A stretch of 64,000 bases of DNA from JAYQKL01 sp965243245 (GCA_965243245.1 OZ251536.1:1426001-1490000); one strand, 5' to 3'; counted from the stretch's first letter, positions 25,376-35,850 are shown. Program-made: numbers and translations. The notes: generated by a model from the sequence alone, not told the origin.

Positions 25376-28300
25376 CTATTCGCCTGCAACATGACTATCT
25401 TTTGCCGCACCAACTTCTTCTAGTTCGCGCAAGGCGCGCCGATATTCAGACGGCATAACCTTTTTGAATTTAACAAGCCAGCTATCCCAATCCGCCAAAA
25501 TGGTCTTTGCACGCGCTGAATTGGTATACCGAACATGGTTTTCAAGTAACTTATGAAGACGCTCTGCATCATGTAGCGACATTTTTTCTTTAATGTTAGT
25601 TAGCTCATTCCCCATGTCAGCCTTAATGTCTTCCAGCTCAACCATGGCCATGTTGCAACGCTGCTCAAAGCAATTATCTTCATCCAATACATAAGCAATG
25701 CCCCCCGACATGCCGGCCGCAAAATTGCGCCCCGTTTCACCCAACACAACAACAACGCCGCCCGTCATATATTCACAGCAATGATCGCCCGCCCCTTCAA
25801 TCACCGCAATCGCCCCCGAATTGCGAACAGCAAAACGCTCCCCCGCAACCCCGCGAAAATAACATTCCCCCTCAGTCGCACCATAAAGAACAGTATTACC
25901 AACAATGATACTTTTTTCCGGCACAATAGCACTTTTCGCTGGCGGATAAATAGCTAGACGACCACCCGAAAGCCCCTTGCCAACATAATCATTGGCTTCG
26001 CCTTCAAGCTCCAAAGAGATGCCCCGCGCCAAAAAAGCACCAAAACTTTGCCCCGCTGTGCCTTTCAGTTTAACCAAAATCGTATCCTCACCCAGACCCG
26101 CATGACCGTGACGCTTGGCAATCTCGCCAGAGAGCATAGTGCCAGCAGAACGATCAATATTGCTAATCGGCGTTTCAATCTGAACAGGCTTTTTGTCTAT
26201 AAGAGCAGGCATGGATTGTTCAATCAATTTGCGGTCAAGAATGTCATGTAACGGGTGGTTTTGCTCCATAGTGCGATAAACGGCATCGCCTTTACTATCA
26301 ATCTTCATAAACAGACGGGTGAAATCTAGACCTTTGGCCTTCCAATGATCAAGGGCGGCTTTGGTGTCTAGCATATCGGTTTGACCAATGAGCGCGTTCA
26401 ATGACTTAATGCCCATCTGTGCCATGATGGCGCGGGCTTCTTCGGCAACAAAGAAAAAATAGTTAATGACGTGCTCGGGTGAACCTTTGAAACGCTTGCG
26501 CAATTCTTCGTTTTGGGTGGCGATACCAACAGGGCAAGTGTTAAGATGGCATTTGCGCATCATAACACAACCCGACGCAATCAGCGGTGCTGTCGCAAAA
26601 CCAAACTCATCTGCCCCAAGTATGGCACCGATAATCACATCGCGCCCCGTGCGCAGACCGCCATCTACCTGAACGCAAATACGTGTGCGCAGTCCATTCA
26701 GCACCAGTGTTTGCTGGGTCTCAGCAAGACCAATTTCCCACGGGCTCCCCGCATGCTTAATCGAGGTTAAGGGACTTGCCCCTGTACCCCCTTCAAAACC
26801 AGAAATGGTTACATGGTCCGCACGGGCTTTGGAAACCCCGGCGGCGACTGTGCCAACGCCAACCTCGGACACCAGCTTAACCGAGATGGCGGCTTCTGGA
26901 TTGGTGTTTTTGAGGTCATAAATGAGTTGCGCCAAATCTTCTATCGAATAAATGTCATGGTGCGGCGGCGGCGAAATGAGCCCAACGCCCGGCGTCGAAT
27001 GACGAACGGCAGCAATACGCTGGTCAACCTTGTGACCGGGTAACTGACCCCCTTCACCGGGCTTGGCACCCTGCGCCATTTTAATCTGAATCATGTCAGA
27101 ATTCACCAGATATTCAGTCGTTACGCCAAAGCGTCCCGACGCAACTTGCTTAATTGCAGAGCGGCGGTTATCGCCATTTGCATCTGGCACAAAGCGGTGC
27201 GATTCTTCCCCGCCTTCGCCCGTGTTTGATTTCCCGCCAATTTTGTTCATCGCCACAGCGAGCGTTTCATGCGCTTCGGCCGAGATTGAGCCAAATGACA
27301 TAGCACCCGTCGCAAACCGTTTGACAATTTCATGCGCTGGTTCCACCTCATCAATGGAAATTGCTTTGCGCCCAAGCTCGCCAGCCCCCTTAATGTGGAA
27401 CAATCCGCGAAGGGTTAATAATTTTTCGCTCTGCTGATTAATCAAACGGGCATATTTTTTATAGTCATCATCGCTTTTGCCGCGCACCGCATGTTGCAAA
27501 GAGCTAATGGTGTCGCTGGACCAGACATGCTCTTCGCCGCGTATGCGCACCGCATACTCACCGCCCACCTCAAGCGTGTTTTTCAAAATCGCTTTTTCGC
27601 CAAAAGCATCGCCATGACGCCGAACAGTTTCCTCGGCCACTTCATTCAGATGAATACCCTCAATCAGCGTGGACGTGCCAGTGAAATAGCTATCGACAAA
27701 ATCTTGCGCAAGCCCCACAGCATCAAATATCTGCGCACCGCAATAAGACTGATAAGTCGAGATACCCATTTTCGACATAACCTTACGAATACCTTTACCC
27801 GTCGCGTTGATGTAATGCTGTTCAATCTCATCAGTGCTAAGATCTTGAAGGGTAGCGTAATGCTGTTTCATTGAGTGCAATGTTTCAAAGGCCAGATATG
27901 GATTGATAGCTTCTGCACCATAACCGGCAAGGCAACAAAGGTGGTGAATTTCGCGCGCTTCACCTGTTTCTACAACCAGCCCCGCAAGTGTTCTTAAACC
28001 CTTGCGGATGAGATGGTGATGAACGGCGGCCGTTGCCAGTAAAGCTGGCACACCAACGCGCTGTGCACTGACGCTACGGTCACCAAGAATGATGATGTTT
28101 TCCTGCTTCTCGGTGATCGCTTTTTCGGCTTGGGCGCAAAGTTCATTAAGGCGTTTTTTAAGGCCCGCAGAACCCTCAGACGCATCCCACGTCATATCCA
28201 AAGTCACAGCGTGGAAATTATTATCCTTGATGTTGCTGATATCACGAATTTTCCCTAAAGCCTGATTGGTCAAAATAGGATGGCGAACCTCTAAACGCTT

Positions 28301-30043
28301 ACTGTCTGATGTTGCCGCAAGCTCAAGAAGATTAGGCCGCGGACCAATAAATGAAACTAAAGACATAACGAGCTCTTCACGAATCGGATCAATCGGCGGG
28401 TTGGTCACCTGAGCAAATAATTGTTTGAAATAGCTATAAAGCAGTTTCGGCTTATCAGAAAGCGCCGCAAGCGGCGTATCAGTGCCCATTGAACCCGTGC
28501 CCTCTTCACCTTTTTCAGCCATGGGCGAGAGCAAAAACTTCAAATCCTCCTGTGTGTAGCCAAAAGCCTGCTGCAAATCGAGAATTTGCGCCTCAGAAAG
28601 TACCTGAGCAGACACAGATGTCGGCAGGTCTTCCAGTTTAATCTGAGCGTTGTTCAACCATTTTTGATAGGGATGGGCGTTGGCGAGTTCTTCTTTGATT
28701 TCGCAATCTTGAATGATACGCCCTTGTTCCAAATCAATAAGCAACATTTTACCGGGCTGTAAACGCCATTTTTCAATGATTTTGTCTTCAGGTGCCGGCA
28801 AAACACCCATTTCAGAAGCCATCATCACACGGTCATCGCTGGTGACATAATAACGTGCCGGGCGAAGACCATTACGGTCCAAAGTAGCCCCAATTTGACG
28901 CCCATTGGTAAAAGCAACAGCCGCAGGACCATCCCAAGGTTCCATCAAACCTGCGTTATATTCGTAAAAGGCACGCCTTTTAGGGTTCATTTGCGGATTG
29001 CCAGACCAAGCCTCTGGTATCATCATCATCATGGCATGGGGCAGCGAATACCCGCTTTGCACCATTAATTCCAACGCATTGTCAAAACAAGCCGAGTCCG
29101 ATTGACCCTCTTCAATGAGCGGCCAGAGCTTTTCAATATCATCACCAAATAAATCTGAAGCCAAAGCCTTATGACGTGCCGTCATCCAGTTCACATTACC
29201 GCGCAATGTATTGATCTCACCATTATGGCAAATCATCCGAAAGGGCTGTGACAGACTCCAAGTCGGAAAGGTATTGGTCGAAAAACGTTGATGAACAAGC
29301 ACCATAGCAGACACCATATCTGTGTCTTGCAGGTCAAGATAATAAGGCCCAAGCTGACTAGATAAAAGCAGACCCTTATAAAGAACCGTGCGCGAACTCA
29401 TGCTCGAAATATAAAAAAATCCGTCCGCCGCAGTTAAATTTAACTCATTAACAGCAATTTCAATACGCCGCCGTATGATAAACAAATCACGTTCAAAACT
29501 ATCTTGGTCGCGGTGCGCGCGCGTATCGGCGATAAATAATTGTTTTATAACCGGCTCCGTTGGGACAATCGAATAGCCAAGATCCGCATTATCAACCGGA
29601 ACTAAACGCCAGCCAAGAACCATCTGCTCTTCTTGCCTAACAATCTCAATAGCTTTGGCTTCAATAATGCGCCGAGCCGCCTCATCCGGCGGTAAAAAAA
29701 ACACCCCAACACCATACTGACCCTCAGACGGCAAAGTCATATCTTCTTGGGTGCTCACCTTGCGAAAAAACGCATCCGGCATTTGTAACAAAATACCAAC
29801 ACCATCACCCGCTTTGGGGTCAGCCCCAACAGCCCCGCGGTGTTCGAGATTATCAAGAATCTTCAAGCCATCGCGGATGATAGCGTGACTCTTGACGTTT
29901 TTGATATTGGCAACAAAACCAATACCACAAGCATCATGCTCGTTACGTGGATCATACAGACCTTGCTTTTTTGGCAAACCACGCTGTTGCAAACCGCGAT
30001 AAATTTGCGTGTTTTTATCTGTTTTATTTTTCTTACTAACCAT
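25376..30043 (-). CDS. gltB: Glutamate synthase (NADPH) large subunit
   Basis: The 1555-residue amidotransferase and synthase subunit. The Ntn-type nucleophile would be Cys39 in NEHDACGIGF, exposed by removal of a propeptide. Other blocks are HQRFSTNTFPTW, WDGPAAVAFTNG, the FMN-binding synthase domain (GEGGEESHRF, MAQGAKPGEGGQLPGHKV, ISGFEGGTGASPLTSIKHAG) and the 3Fe-4S site CHLNTCPVGIATQ. The GXGXG C-terminal domain is also complete (GLSGGRLAIYPP, GGVVVVLGETGRNFAAGMSGG). The frame extends to 30160, but only from a TTG, so I chose the ATG at 30043, which gives a normal short propeptide. It forms an operon with gltD. Confidence 0.96.
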   Translation of the reverse strand: MVSKKNKTDKNTQIYRGLQQRGLPKKQGLYDPRNEHDACGIGFVANIKNVKSHAIIRDGLKILDNLEHRGAVGADPKAGDGVGILLQMPDAFFRKVSTQEDMTLPSEGQYGVGVFFLPPDEAARRIIEAKAIEIVRQEEQMVLGWRLVPVDNADLGYSIVPTEPVIKQLFIADTRAHRDQDSFERDLFIIRRRIEIAVNELNLTAADGFFYISSMSSRTVLYKGLLLSSQLGPYYLDLQDTDMVSAMVLVHQRFSTNTFPTWSLSQPFRMICHNGEINTLRGNVNWMTARHKALASDLFGDDIEKLWPLIEEGQSDSACFDNALELMVQSGYSLPHAMMMMIPEAWSGNPQMNPKRRAFYEYNAGLMEPWDGPAAVAFTNGRQIGATLDRNGLRPARYYVTSDDRVMMASEMGVLPAPEDKIIEKWRLQPGKMLLIDLEQGRIIQDCEIKEELANAHPYQKWLNNAQIKLEDLPTSVSAQVLSEAQILDLQQAFGYTQEDLKFLLSPMAEKGEEGTGSMGTDTPLAALSDKPKLLYSYFKQLFAQVTNPPIDPIREELVMSLVSFIGPRPNLLELAATSDSKRLEVRHPILTNQALGKIRDISNIKDNNFHAVTLDMTWDASEGSAGLKKRLNELCAQAEKAITEKQENIIILGDRSVSAQRVGVPALLATAAVHHHLIRKGLRTLAGLVVETGEAREIHHLCCLAGYGAEAINPYLAFETLHSMKQHYATLQDLSTDEIEQHYINATGKGIRKVMSKMGISTYQSYCGAQIFDAVGLAQDFVDSYFTGTSTLIEGIHLNEVAEETVRRHGDAFGEKAILKNTLEVGGEYAVRIRGEEHVWSSDTISSLQHAVRGKSDDDYKKYARLINQQSEKLLTLRGLFHIKGAGELGRKAISIDEVEPAHEIVKRFATGAMSFGSISAEAHETLAVAMNKIGGKSNTGEGGEESHRFVPDANGDNRRSAIKQVASGRFGVTTEYLVNSDMIQIKMAQGAKPGEGGQLPGHKVDQRIAAVRHSTPGVGLISPPPHHDIYSIEDLAQLIYDLKNTNPEAAISVKLVSEVGVGTVAAGVSKARADHVTISGFEGGTGASPLTSIKHAGSPWEIGLAETQQTLVLNGLRTRICVQVDGGLRTGRDVIIGAILGADEFGFATAPLIASGCVMMRKCHLNTCPVGIATQNEELRKRFKGSPEHVINYFFFVAEEARAIMAQMGIKSLNALIGQTDMLDTKAALDHWKAKGLDFTRLFMKIDSKGDAVYRTMEQNHPLHDILDRKLIEQSMPALIDKKPVQIETPISNIDRSAGTMLSGEIAKRHGHAGLGEDTILVKLKGTAGQSFGAFLARGISLELEGEANDYVGKGLSGGRLAIYPPAKSAIVPEKSIIVGNTVLYGATEGECYFRGVAGERFAVRNSGAIAVIEGAGDHCCEYMTGGVVVVLGETGRNFAAGMSGGIAYVLDEDNCFEQRCNMAMVELEDIKADMGNELTNIKEKMSLHDAERLHKLLENHVRYTNSARAKTILADWDSWLVKFKKVMPSEYRRALRELEEVGAAKDSHVAGE

Positions 30044-30574
30044 TACTTCATCCAGTTTTAGTACCGCGCCCGCAATAAGTGACACACAATATTGAGACAT
30101 AATATGAGGCACAATATTAAGACAGGCAGAGCATCTTCCGAATGACCAGTTGATGCCCAATAGTCTTCTTAAGGAACGGTTTCATACATCTCAGTTAGTC
30201 AAAGCGCAAGCGTAGGGACGTTTCCTAGCGTCTCTTTAGCCTAGCCCATTCCTAGCCCTGCCCATTGCGCTCACCCATGTTCTAGGGCGCATTATAAGCA
30301 TATAAATATGCCAAATATGGTTTAAAAATACAAGTATTTATGTCAGTCATATTGACCTAAAAATAAAGCTTTAAATTCAATAGATTGAGTGAACAGTGCG
30401 CATTATAAGAAAAACATTCGCAAAATTTGAATATAGAGCTTAGATATAGAGCTTAGATATAGAGCTTGAATATAGAGCTTGAATATAGAGCTTGAATATA
30501 GAGCTCAGATTAAGTCGCCTCTATCCAGTTTTTTAAATCAGGCACTTTAACTTCCCCCCAAAGCGCGGGATGGA
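30044..30574. other. Intergenic region upstream of gltB with tandem repeat
   Basis: There is no convincing gene in these 531 bases. They hold the gltB leader, a TATAAT-like box on the minus strand near 30290-30297, a small inverted repeat GCATAT-AA-ATATGC at 30298-30311, and a 13-base tandem repeat at 30428-30505. The far end is the 3' flank of the esterase gene. Confidence 0.6.
30428..30505. repeat. 13-base intergenic tandem repeat, six copies
   Basis: Six units of T[GA][AG]ATATAGAGCT lie head to tail: one tgaat copy, two tagat copies, then three tgaat copies. The unit is not a multiple of three. It lies between gltB and the esterase gene, downstream of both the gltB promoter side and the esterase stop. 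Confidence 0.95.
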
Positions 30575-31480
30575 TTAAAGTGCTTTTATAAATTGTCCAA
30601 TTTTACGGACAGCCTCGCGCGATTCTGGTACAAAGCCGAAGAATAAATGAAACACATGAGGCAGTGCATAAAAGGCTTCTAATTTGGCGTCAACGCCAGC
30701 AGCTTGCGCTTTTTTGACAAACCGAGTGGCGTCACTGTAAAGAATTTCTTGCGTGCCAACTTGAACCAAAATCGGCGGCAATCCTTTTAAATCACCAAAA
30801 AGAGGCGAAACATAAGGATGCTCAGCCGGCGTGTCGCGGTGATAATAAGCTGTTGCTCGTTTCGTTAGCTTATTTGTGAGGACGTCTTCATTATCTGCTT
30901 CGGTAACAAAACTTTTACCGCTACAGGTCAAATCCAGCCATGGCGACAAAAGAATGGCGGCGCAAGGCAAGGCGCGTTTTTCATCTTTCAATTTCAACAA
31001 GAGTGCCATAGAAAGCCCCCCACCAGCACTATCGCCACTAATAATAATATTCTTTGCATCAATGCCCTTAGCTAAAAGCCCCTCATAACAGGCAAAAGCA
31101 TCATCAACCGCCGCAGGAAAAGGGTTCTCAGGCGCACGCCTGTAATAGGGTATAAGCGCACAAGCATCAAACGCCGTGCCAATGGCACTGGCAAGATCAC
31201 AGTAAGTTTTCGGTAAACCAAAAATATACCCGCCACCGTGAAAATAAAGCAAAACCTTTTTGCTCTTCATATCGCCAACCCATTCCACCTTGACGCCGTT
31301 AAAGACCTCAGTGATGCCACAAACATCGCCTTTAATTAAGAGTTTTTTAAAAAAACTGGGGCTATCAAGCTTATCCCGCACCATTTCTATTGGTAAATCA
31401 GAACTCATAATTTTTTTTATTGTTCGCCGTAGAGCAAATTTAACAAATCTTGCCCGCCAACTGAGTCTTTCCAGCATCAT
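30575..31480 (-). CDS. HSL-family alpha/beta-hydrolase esterase
   Basis: A 301-residue esterase of the hormone-sensitive-lipase family. The oxyanion motif is HGGG in YFHGGGYIFG (about residue 80) and the nucleophile Ser is in GDSAGGG (about 150). A late acidic residue and a His in ALPHVFHLF complete the triad region. No signal peptide is present, so it is cytoplasmic and probably hydrolyses short-chain esters. The start has two consecutive ATG codons. The substrate is unknown, and it is one of two HSL-type esterases in the window (the other ends at 48599). Confidence 0.9.
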   Translation of the reverse strand: MMLERLSWRARFVKFALRRTIKKIMSSDLPIEMVRDKLDSPSFFKKLLIKGDVCGITEVFNGVKVEWVGDMKSKKVLLYFHGGGYIFGLPKTYCDLASAIGTAFDACALIPYYRRAPENPFPAAVDDAFACYEGLLAKGIDAKNIIISGDSAGGGLSMALLLKLKDEKRALPCAAILLSPWLDLTCSGKSFVTEADNEDVLTNKLTKRATAYYHRDTPAEHPYVSPLFGDLKGLPPILVQVGTQEILYSDATRFVKKAQAAGVDAKLEAFYALPHVFHLFFGFVPESREAVRKIGQFIKAL

Positions 31481-31493
31481 AAAATTCCTTAAT

Positions 31494-31526
31494 AAAAAGC
31501 CCCCAAAGCTCGGAAGCTTCGAGGGC
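31494..31526 (-). terminator. Rho-independent terminator of the sodium symporter gene
   Basis: On the minus strand an 11-pair stem GCCCTCGAAGC / GCTTTGGGGGC with a 6-base loop (including two G-U pairs) is followed directly by TTTTT. It stands between the symporter stop at 31607 and the esterase start at 31480. Confidence 0.85.
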
Positions 31527-31606
31527 GGTGATGCGGATAGATGGGGGAAGAAATATCACACCACACCACGAGACTTAAGCTCGCTAATACGCTTATATCT
31601 TTCTTC

Positions 31607-32965
31607 TCATAAATTAGCAAGGAACATCCAAATGATTCCGACAGGCGCGACAACGCGTGAGAGCCATAACCATATGCTGAAAAGAATCGAATAATCATTG
31701 AAATATACGCGGAGGCGCTCGCGCGGGACCACCCAAGCCGTGAAAACGATAATCAATAGCCCACCAAGCGGCATCAAAATATTTGAGGCGATGTAATCTT
31801 TTACATCAAATAATGTTTTGTCGGCCAAGACACCCGATGAAGCAATCCGAACATCCTCCCAGATGTTGAAGGAAAAAACCGTCGTCAGCCCAAAAACAAA
31901 AGCGGCCCCAAGAACAACAAAGGTCGCTTGACGGCGTGACAGTTTTGTTACTTCGCTAACCCATCTGACGGGCACTTCGGTAAGAGCCAGAGCCGATGTG
32001 AGAGCCGCAAATAAAACCAGTAAGAAAAAAACAATACTGAGCAATGTGCCGCCAGAAATTTGGGCAAAGGCAATAGGCAGGGTGGTGAAAATCAAACCCG
32101 GCCCCTCAGCCGGGTCAAGGTTTTGCGAAAACACAATAGCAAAAATACCAAGTCCCGCCACAATTGCCACCACAGTATCGGTGATGCCAATCAACAGAGC
32201 CGCTCGCCCAAGATTAATATCGGTGTTAATATAGCCGCCATATGTAATCAGCACGGCAGCCCCCACGCCAACTGAGAAAAACCCATGACCAATGGCCGAA
32301 AGAACAATATCAGGATTAATTTTGCTGAAATCTGGCGTGAAAAGAAAACGGATAGCCGCCGCCATATCAGCCTGAAAAATACCATAAACCAAAATACCCG
32401 CCAGCATAGCGAGCAAAAGCGGCATCAAAATCAAATTGGCGCGTTCAATCCCCGTATTGAGATTACGCGCAATCACCGCGCCAACCATCAAAATGAACGC
32501 AATCTGCCAAAATATCAACTCATAGGGGCTAGACAGGAGAGTCTCAAAGAGTGCGCCACTAGAGACGTTGGTGACAGTGCTGATCTCACCAGACAAGGAA
32601 CGATAAACATAAGCCATAACCCAACCAGCGATCACATTGTAAAAGGTCAAAAGAATGAAAGCACTCAAGATACCCAGAAGCCCGACAGGGGCAAACAGCC
32701 ATGGATTACGGTTCTTCGGCACCAGAGATTTTACCGAGCTATAGGCGTTGGCTTGGCCGGCGCGGCCGGTTACGAGCTCTGCTATCGCCACGGGTATAGC
32801 GATAAGGGCAATGGTGGCAAGGTAAATCAAAACAAAAGCCCCGCCGCCTTTAACGCCGACCATATAGGGGAACTTCCAAATATTGCCGAGGCCAACAGCG
32901 CCGCCAACACAAGCAAGAATGAAGCCAAGTCGCGATGACCATGAAAAACGAGGGGCGATAGACAT
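31607..32965 (-). CDS. Sodium-dependent transporter of the neurotransmitter:sodium symporter family
   Basis: The 452-residue integral membrane protein has about 11-12 hydrophobic helices. The N-terminal signature WSSRLGFILACVGGAVGLGN, with unwound helix 1, and the following IWKFPYMVGVKGGGAF are diagnostic of the NSS/SNF family (LeuT, TnaT, MhsT). These carry amino acids or related compounds in symport with Na+. The substrate is not predictable from sequence alone. It is followed by its own terminator at 31494-31526. Confidence 0.94.
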   Translation of the reverse strand: MSIAPRFSWSSRLGFILACVGGAVGLGNIWKFPYMVGVKGGGAFVLIYLATIALIAIPVAIAELVTGRAGQANAYSSVKSLVPKNRNPWLFAPVGLLGILSAFILLTFYNVIAGWVMAYVYRSLSGEISTVTNVSSGALFETLLSSPYELIFWQIAFILMVGAVIARNLNTGIERANLILMPLLLAMLAGILVYGIFQADMAAAIRFLFTPDFSKINPDIVLSAIGHGFFSVGVGAAVLITYGGYINTDINLGRAALLIGITDTVVAIVAGLGIFAIVFSQNLDPAEGPGLIFTTLPIAFAQISGGTLLSIVFFLLVLFAALTSALALTEVPVRWVSEVTKLSRRQATFVVLGAAFVFGLTTVFSFNIWEDVRIASSGVLADKTLFDVKDYIASNILMPLGGLLIIVFTAWVVPRERLRVYFNDYSILFSIWLWLSRVVAPVGIIWMFLANL

Positions 32966-33114
32966 TTATGAACTCCTGAAGGGTGATGAGATATTTATAA
33001 AAAATATATTCGCTTACCTTTGTTACTCATTATAGGTTAGTTTTAATTTAAATAAAATAAAATAACAATAGGCATAAATTCAAGCGATAAGCTCAAGGGA
33101 AAAGGATTGCAGAT

Positions 33115-34209
33115 TTGCTCCTAAAATATTCATATATGGCGATTTCGTTCAAGCAACAAATAGGCGGGGTTTTTATCGTTGGCTTTTTGGGGGTGGCTCT
33201 GTTGGCGCCGGCATTGGCTCAATCGGATATGTTATCGGATATGTTAAAAGTCGAAACGAGCCCCACGCCTCTATGGAGTGTTTATGTCAAAGACAAAATG
33301 CCAGAAGGCGCGGTGCATTTATTGACGCTTAAAGATGGGGTTAAAGTCCGCATTGGGGTTTTTGAGCCCAAGGGCACTTCCAAAGCGACATTAGTATTGA
33401 TGGCGGGGTATACTGAATTTATTGAAAAATATTTTGATGTTATCGCTGATTTTATTGCTCTTGATTATACGGTTATTTTTCCTGAATGGCGCGGGCATGG
33501 ACATTCTGGGGGACGGCTTGCGAGCCATCCGATGCGGCTTCATGTGACGGATTTTGATATTTACACGGATGATTTACTGCAAGTGATGGACTGGGTGAAC
33601 ACTTTAGATGTAGATGTGCCAATTTTTGCTCTTGCGCATAGTATGGGCGGGCAGATTGCGTTGCGTGCGGTGCATGATAGGCCTGATATTTTTAAGGCTT
33701 TGGCGTTGTCTGCGCCGATGCTGGATATTCCTGTTGGTATTTTTAGGCTTGGTTTTATGAAGTTTCAGGCGTTGCTTTATATTGCCTTAGGGCAGGGGGA
33801 TGTTGCTTTGCCGGGCGTTCAAAAGAGCCGTGAGAATCGCACAAGAGAAAAAAATATTGTCTCTAATAATCAGGCACGGTTTGATCTAAATGAGGCTATT
33901 ATTCAGGCTGATTATGCGTTGAATGTTGAGGGGCGCAGTCTTGAATGGGCTTTAAGAGCTGTTCAGGCTATGGAAGAGACACGCAAGCCCTCATATTTGG
34001 CCAAGATTAAAATGCCGATTTTCTTTGGGGTGGCAGATGATGATAAATTAGTGCTGTCACAGGCGACAATAGAGGCGGCGGCGCAGATGAAAAATGCATC
34101 GCTACGCGTTTACGCGCCGGCCCAGCATGAGCTCTTGATGGAGGTGGCGGACATTAAAAACCGTTTCATTGCTGATGTGAGTGCCCATTTTGAGCGGTAT
34201 ATGAAATAG
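33115..34209 (+). CDS. Secreted alpha/beta hydrolase, monoglyceride-lipase/lysophospholipase-like
   Basis: The 364-residue protein has an N-terminal hydrophobic signal (GGVFIVGFLGVALLAPALAQ), so it is probably periplasmic. The Hydrolase_4 fold has EWRGHGHSGGR, nucleophile Ser in ALAHSMGGQIALRA, ADDDKLV near the acidic residue and AQHELLME with the catalytic His. The frame can start at TTG 33115, which has AAAGGA 8 bases upstream, or at ATG 33136. A two-copy 12-base repeat gives SDMLSDML just after the signal. The substrate is probably a lysophospholipid or monoacylglycerol. Confidence 0.88.
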   Translation: MLLKYSYMAISFKQQIGGVFIVGFLGVALLAPALAQSDMLSDMLKVETSPTPLWSVYVKDKMPEGAVHLLTLKDGVKVRIGVFEPKGTSKATLVLMAGYTEFIEKYFDVIADFIALDYTVIFPEWRGHGHSGGRLASHPMRLHVTDFDIYTDDLLQVMDWVNTLDVDVPIFALAHSMGGQIALRAVHDRPDIFKALALSAPMLDIPVGIFRLGFMKFQALLYIALGQGDVALPGVQKSRENRTREKNIVSNNQARFDLNEAIIQADYALNVEGRSLEWALRAVQAMEETRKPSYLAKIKMPIFFGVADDDKLVLSQATIEAAAQMKNASLRVYAPAQHELLMEVADIKNRFIADVSAHFERYMK

Positions 34210-34221
34210 CTTAAACATAAT

Positions 34222-35016
34222 TTAAATGGCGGCGGGTGCGAAAAGTTCAAGTAATTGCGCATGGAGCGCACCGCTCCCACAAGCGATAACCTGTCCCCCT
34301 TGTGCGGCTGAGCCGCCTTGCCAATTTGTGATAATCCCGCCCGCGCCCTCAATTATAGGGATGAAGGCTTGGATGTCATAGGCTTGAAGACCTTGCTCAA
34401 TGACGCCGTCAAGATGACCACAAGCAAGCATGGCGTAATTATAACAGTCGCCGCCATAACGCATCATTTTTGCCGTGTTCAAAACTTGTGCCATTGCTTT
34501 TTCCCCAGATGCCTTGACAAAAAACCGATGGTCTGTCGTGGCAAGCATGGCATCTTCTATGGCGGAACATTTTCTTGTGGTGACTTTTTGTCGCTGATTT
34601 TTTTGTCTAAAGCGGGTTGCCTCGCCATGGACGCCGATTAAGCGTTCTTTTGTAAAGGGCTGGTCAAAGACGCCAATATAAGGCGTGCCGCCTTTATTAA
34701 GACCTATGAGCGTTCCCCAGCTTGGTAGCCCCGTGATGAAAGCGCGGGTGCCATCAATCGGGTCGAGGACCCATTGCCAGTCGCCGGCTTTTTTCTCGCC
34801 AAACTCTTCGCCCAAAATACTATGCTCCGGATAAGCTTCCTCGATAGCGGCGCGCATGACCTGTTCAGCCGAACGGTCGGCTTGGGTAACAGGGTCAAAA
34901 CCGCTTTCATGTTTGTTTTCGATGGCAGGTGCTTGGCGAAAAAGAGGCAGGGTTTCTTGCGCCGCCAAATCAACAAGAGTCTGGGCAAAATCTGTGAAGG
35001 ATGACAAGTTTTCCAT
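34222..35016 (-). CDS. hisN: Inositol-monophosphatase-family histidinol-phosphatase
   Basis: The 264-residue enzyme of the Mg2+-dependent IMPase fold most likely removes phosphate from histidinol phosphate. Metal-binding motifs are GEEFG (about 70), WVLDPIDGTRAFITG (about 85-99) and the late block LQAYDIQAFIPIIEGAGG. GDCYNYAMLACGHLDGVIE and RAFITGLPSWG are typical of the HisN subgroup rather than inositol phosphatase. The nitroreductase gene lies 12 bases upstream on the same strand, suggesting one transcript. Confidence 0.9.
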   Translation of the reverse strand: MENLSSFTDFAQTLVDLAAQETLPLFRQAPAIENKHESGFDPVTQADRSAEQVMRAAIEEAYPEHSILGEEFGEKKAGDWQWVLDPIDGTRAFITGLPSWGTLIGLNKGGTPYIGVFDQPFTKERLIGVHGEATRFRQKNQRQKVTTRKCSAIEDAMLATTDHRFFVKASGEKAMAQVLNTAKMMRYGGDCYNYAMLACGHLDGVIEQGLQAYDIQAFIPIIEGAGGIITNWQGGSAAQGGQVIACGSGALHAQLLELFAPAAI

Positions 35017-35028
35017 AAGTTTTTTGCT

Positions 35029-35706
35029 TTATTTCAGGAATTTCACGAAACCGTCTATGGGCGCGCGCTCGGTTTCTAAACGATTAATCGGCGCACTCTC
35101 ATCAGGATACCCAAGCGCGAGACCCATCCACAGCATCTGGCTTTTGGGCATATTAATGGCCTTTGCCGCCAACTCATGGTGCATCGCCCAAGCTTCTTGC
35201 ATACAAGTTGCAAGCCCTTCTTCAACCGCCAGCAGGCAAAGACTTTGTGCAAACATGCCAAAATGTGCCCACTGATTGCGGTCAAGAACGCGGTCAATAC
35301 AACAAAACATACCTACCGGGGCATCAAAGAAATTGAAATTGCGCCCCATTGCCTGCAACCGTCCCTTTTTATCATCGCGCTCAATTTCCATCAAGGCATA
35401 CATATCTGTCCCTACTTTGCGACTGCGGGCTTGATAAATTTCCGGCATTGGTTCTGGATAAACATTATATTCAGGCGTTGCGGTCATCGGCGATTGCGTA
35501 AAAACCGCCATCATGTCCTGTTTAAACCGAGCGAGCTTGTCGCCTGTCAAAACATAAACATACCAAGGCTGGAGGTTGCCGCCAGACGGAGACCGACCGG
35601 CTTTTTCAAGAAGAGAGCGCAGTAGAAACTCTGGAACGGGCTTGTCCAAAAAAGCACGAATTGACTTACGCGCTTCAAGAGCGGCGGCAACACTAAGCTC
35701 TGACAT
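35029..35706 (-). CDS. Nitroreductase-family FMN oxidoreductase
   Basis: The 225-residue flavoprotein has the N-terminal FMN-phosphate signature RKSIRAFLDKPVP and SPSGGNLQPWYVYV. NPMPEI-type and MGRNFNFFDAPVG blocks follow, then the C-terminal substrate/FMN segment LGYPDESAPINRLETERAP. It reduces nitro or quinone compounds with NAD(P)H; the physiological substrate is unknown. It precedes hisN by 12 bases. Confidence 0.92.
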   Translation of the reverse strand: MSELSVAAALEARKSIRAFLDKPVPEFLLRSLLEKAGRSPSGGNLQPWYVYVLTGDKLARFKQDMMAVFTQSPMTATPEYNVYPEPMPEIYQARSRKVGTDMYALMEIERDDKKGRLQAMGRNFNFFDAPVGMFCCIDRVLDRNQWAHFGMFAQSLCLLAVEEGLATCMQEAWAMHHELAAKAINMPKSQMLWMGLALGYPDESAPINRLETERAPIDGFVKFLK

Positions 35707-35788
35707 AAAATAACCTCATGTGTATCGCTTGACTTTACGACTTTATAACTTTAATGACAGTCTATCACGGTCTTTGACTTTGTGCTGA

Positions 35789-35826
35789 GATGAATCTCGA
35801 TGAATCTTGATGAATCTTGATGAATC
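35789..35826. repeat. 10-base tandem repeat
   Basis: GATGAATCT[CT] occurs four times, the last copy degenerate, upstream of the TonB receptor at 36081. Confidence 0.9.
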
Positions 35827-35850
35827 GCTCGGAATTGTAAGAGTACTGTT

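Noticed and set aside
30044..30300. Possible glutamine or other riboswitch in the gltB leader
   Set aside because: I could not find a conserved riboswitch core. Only short inverted repeats and promoter-like boxes are visible.
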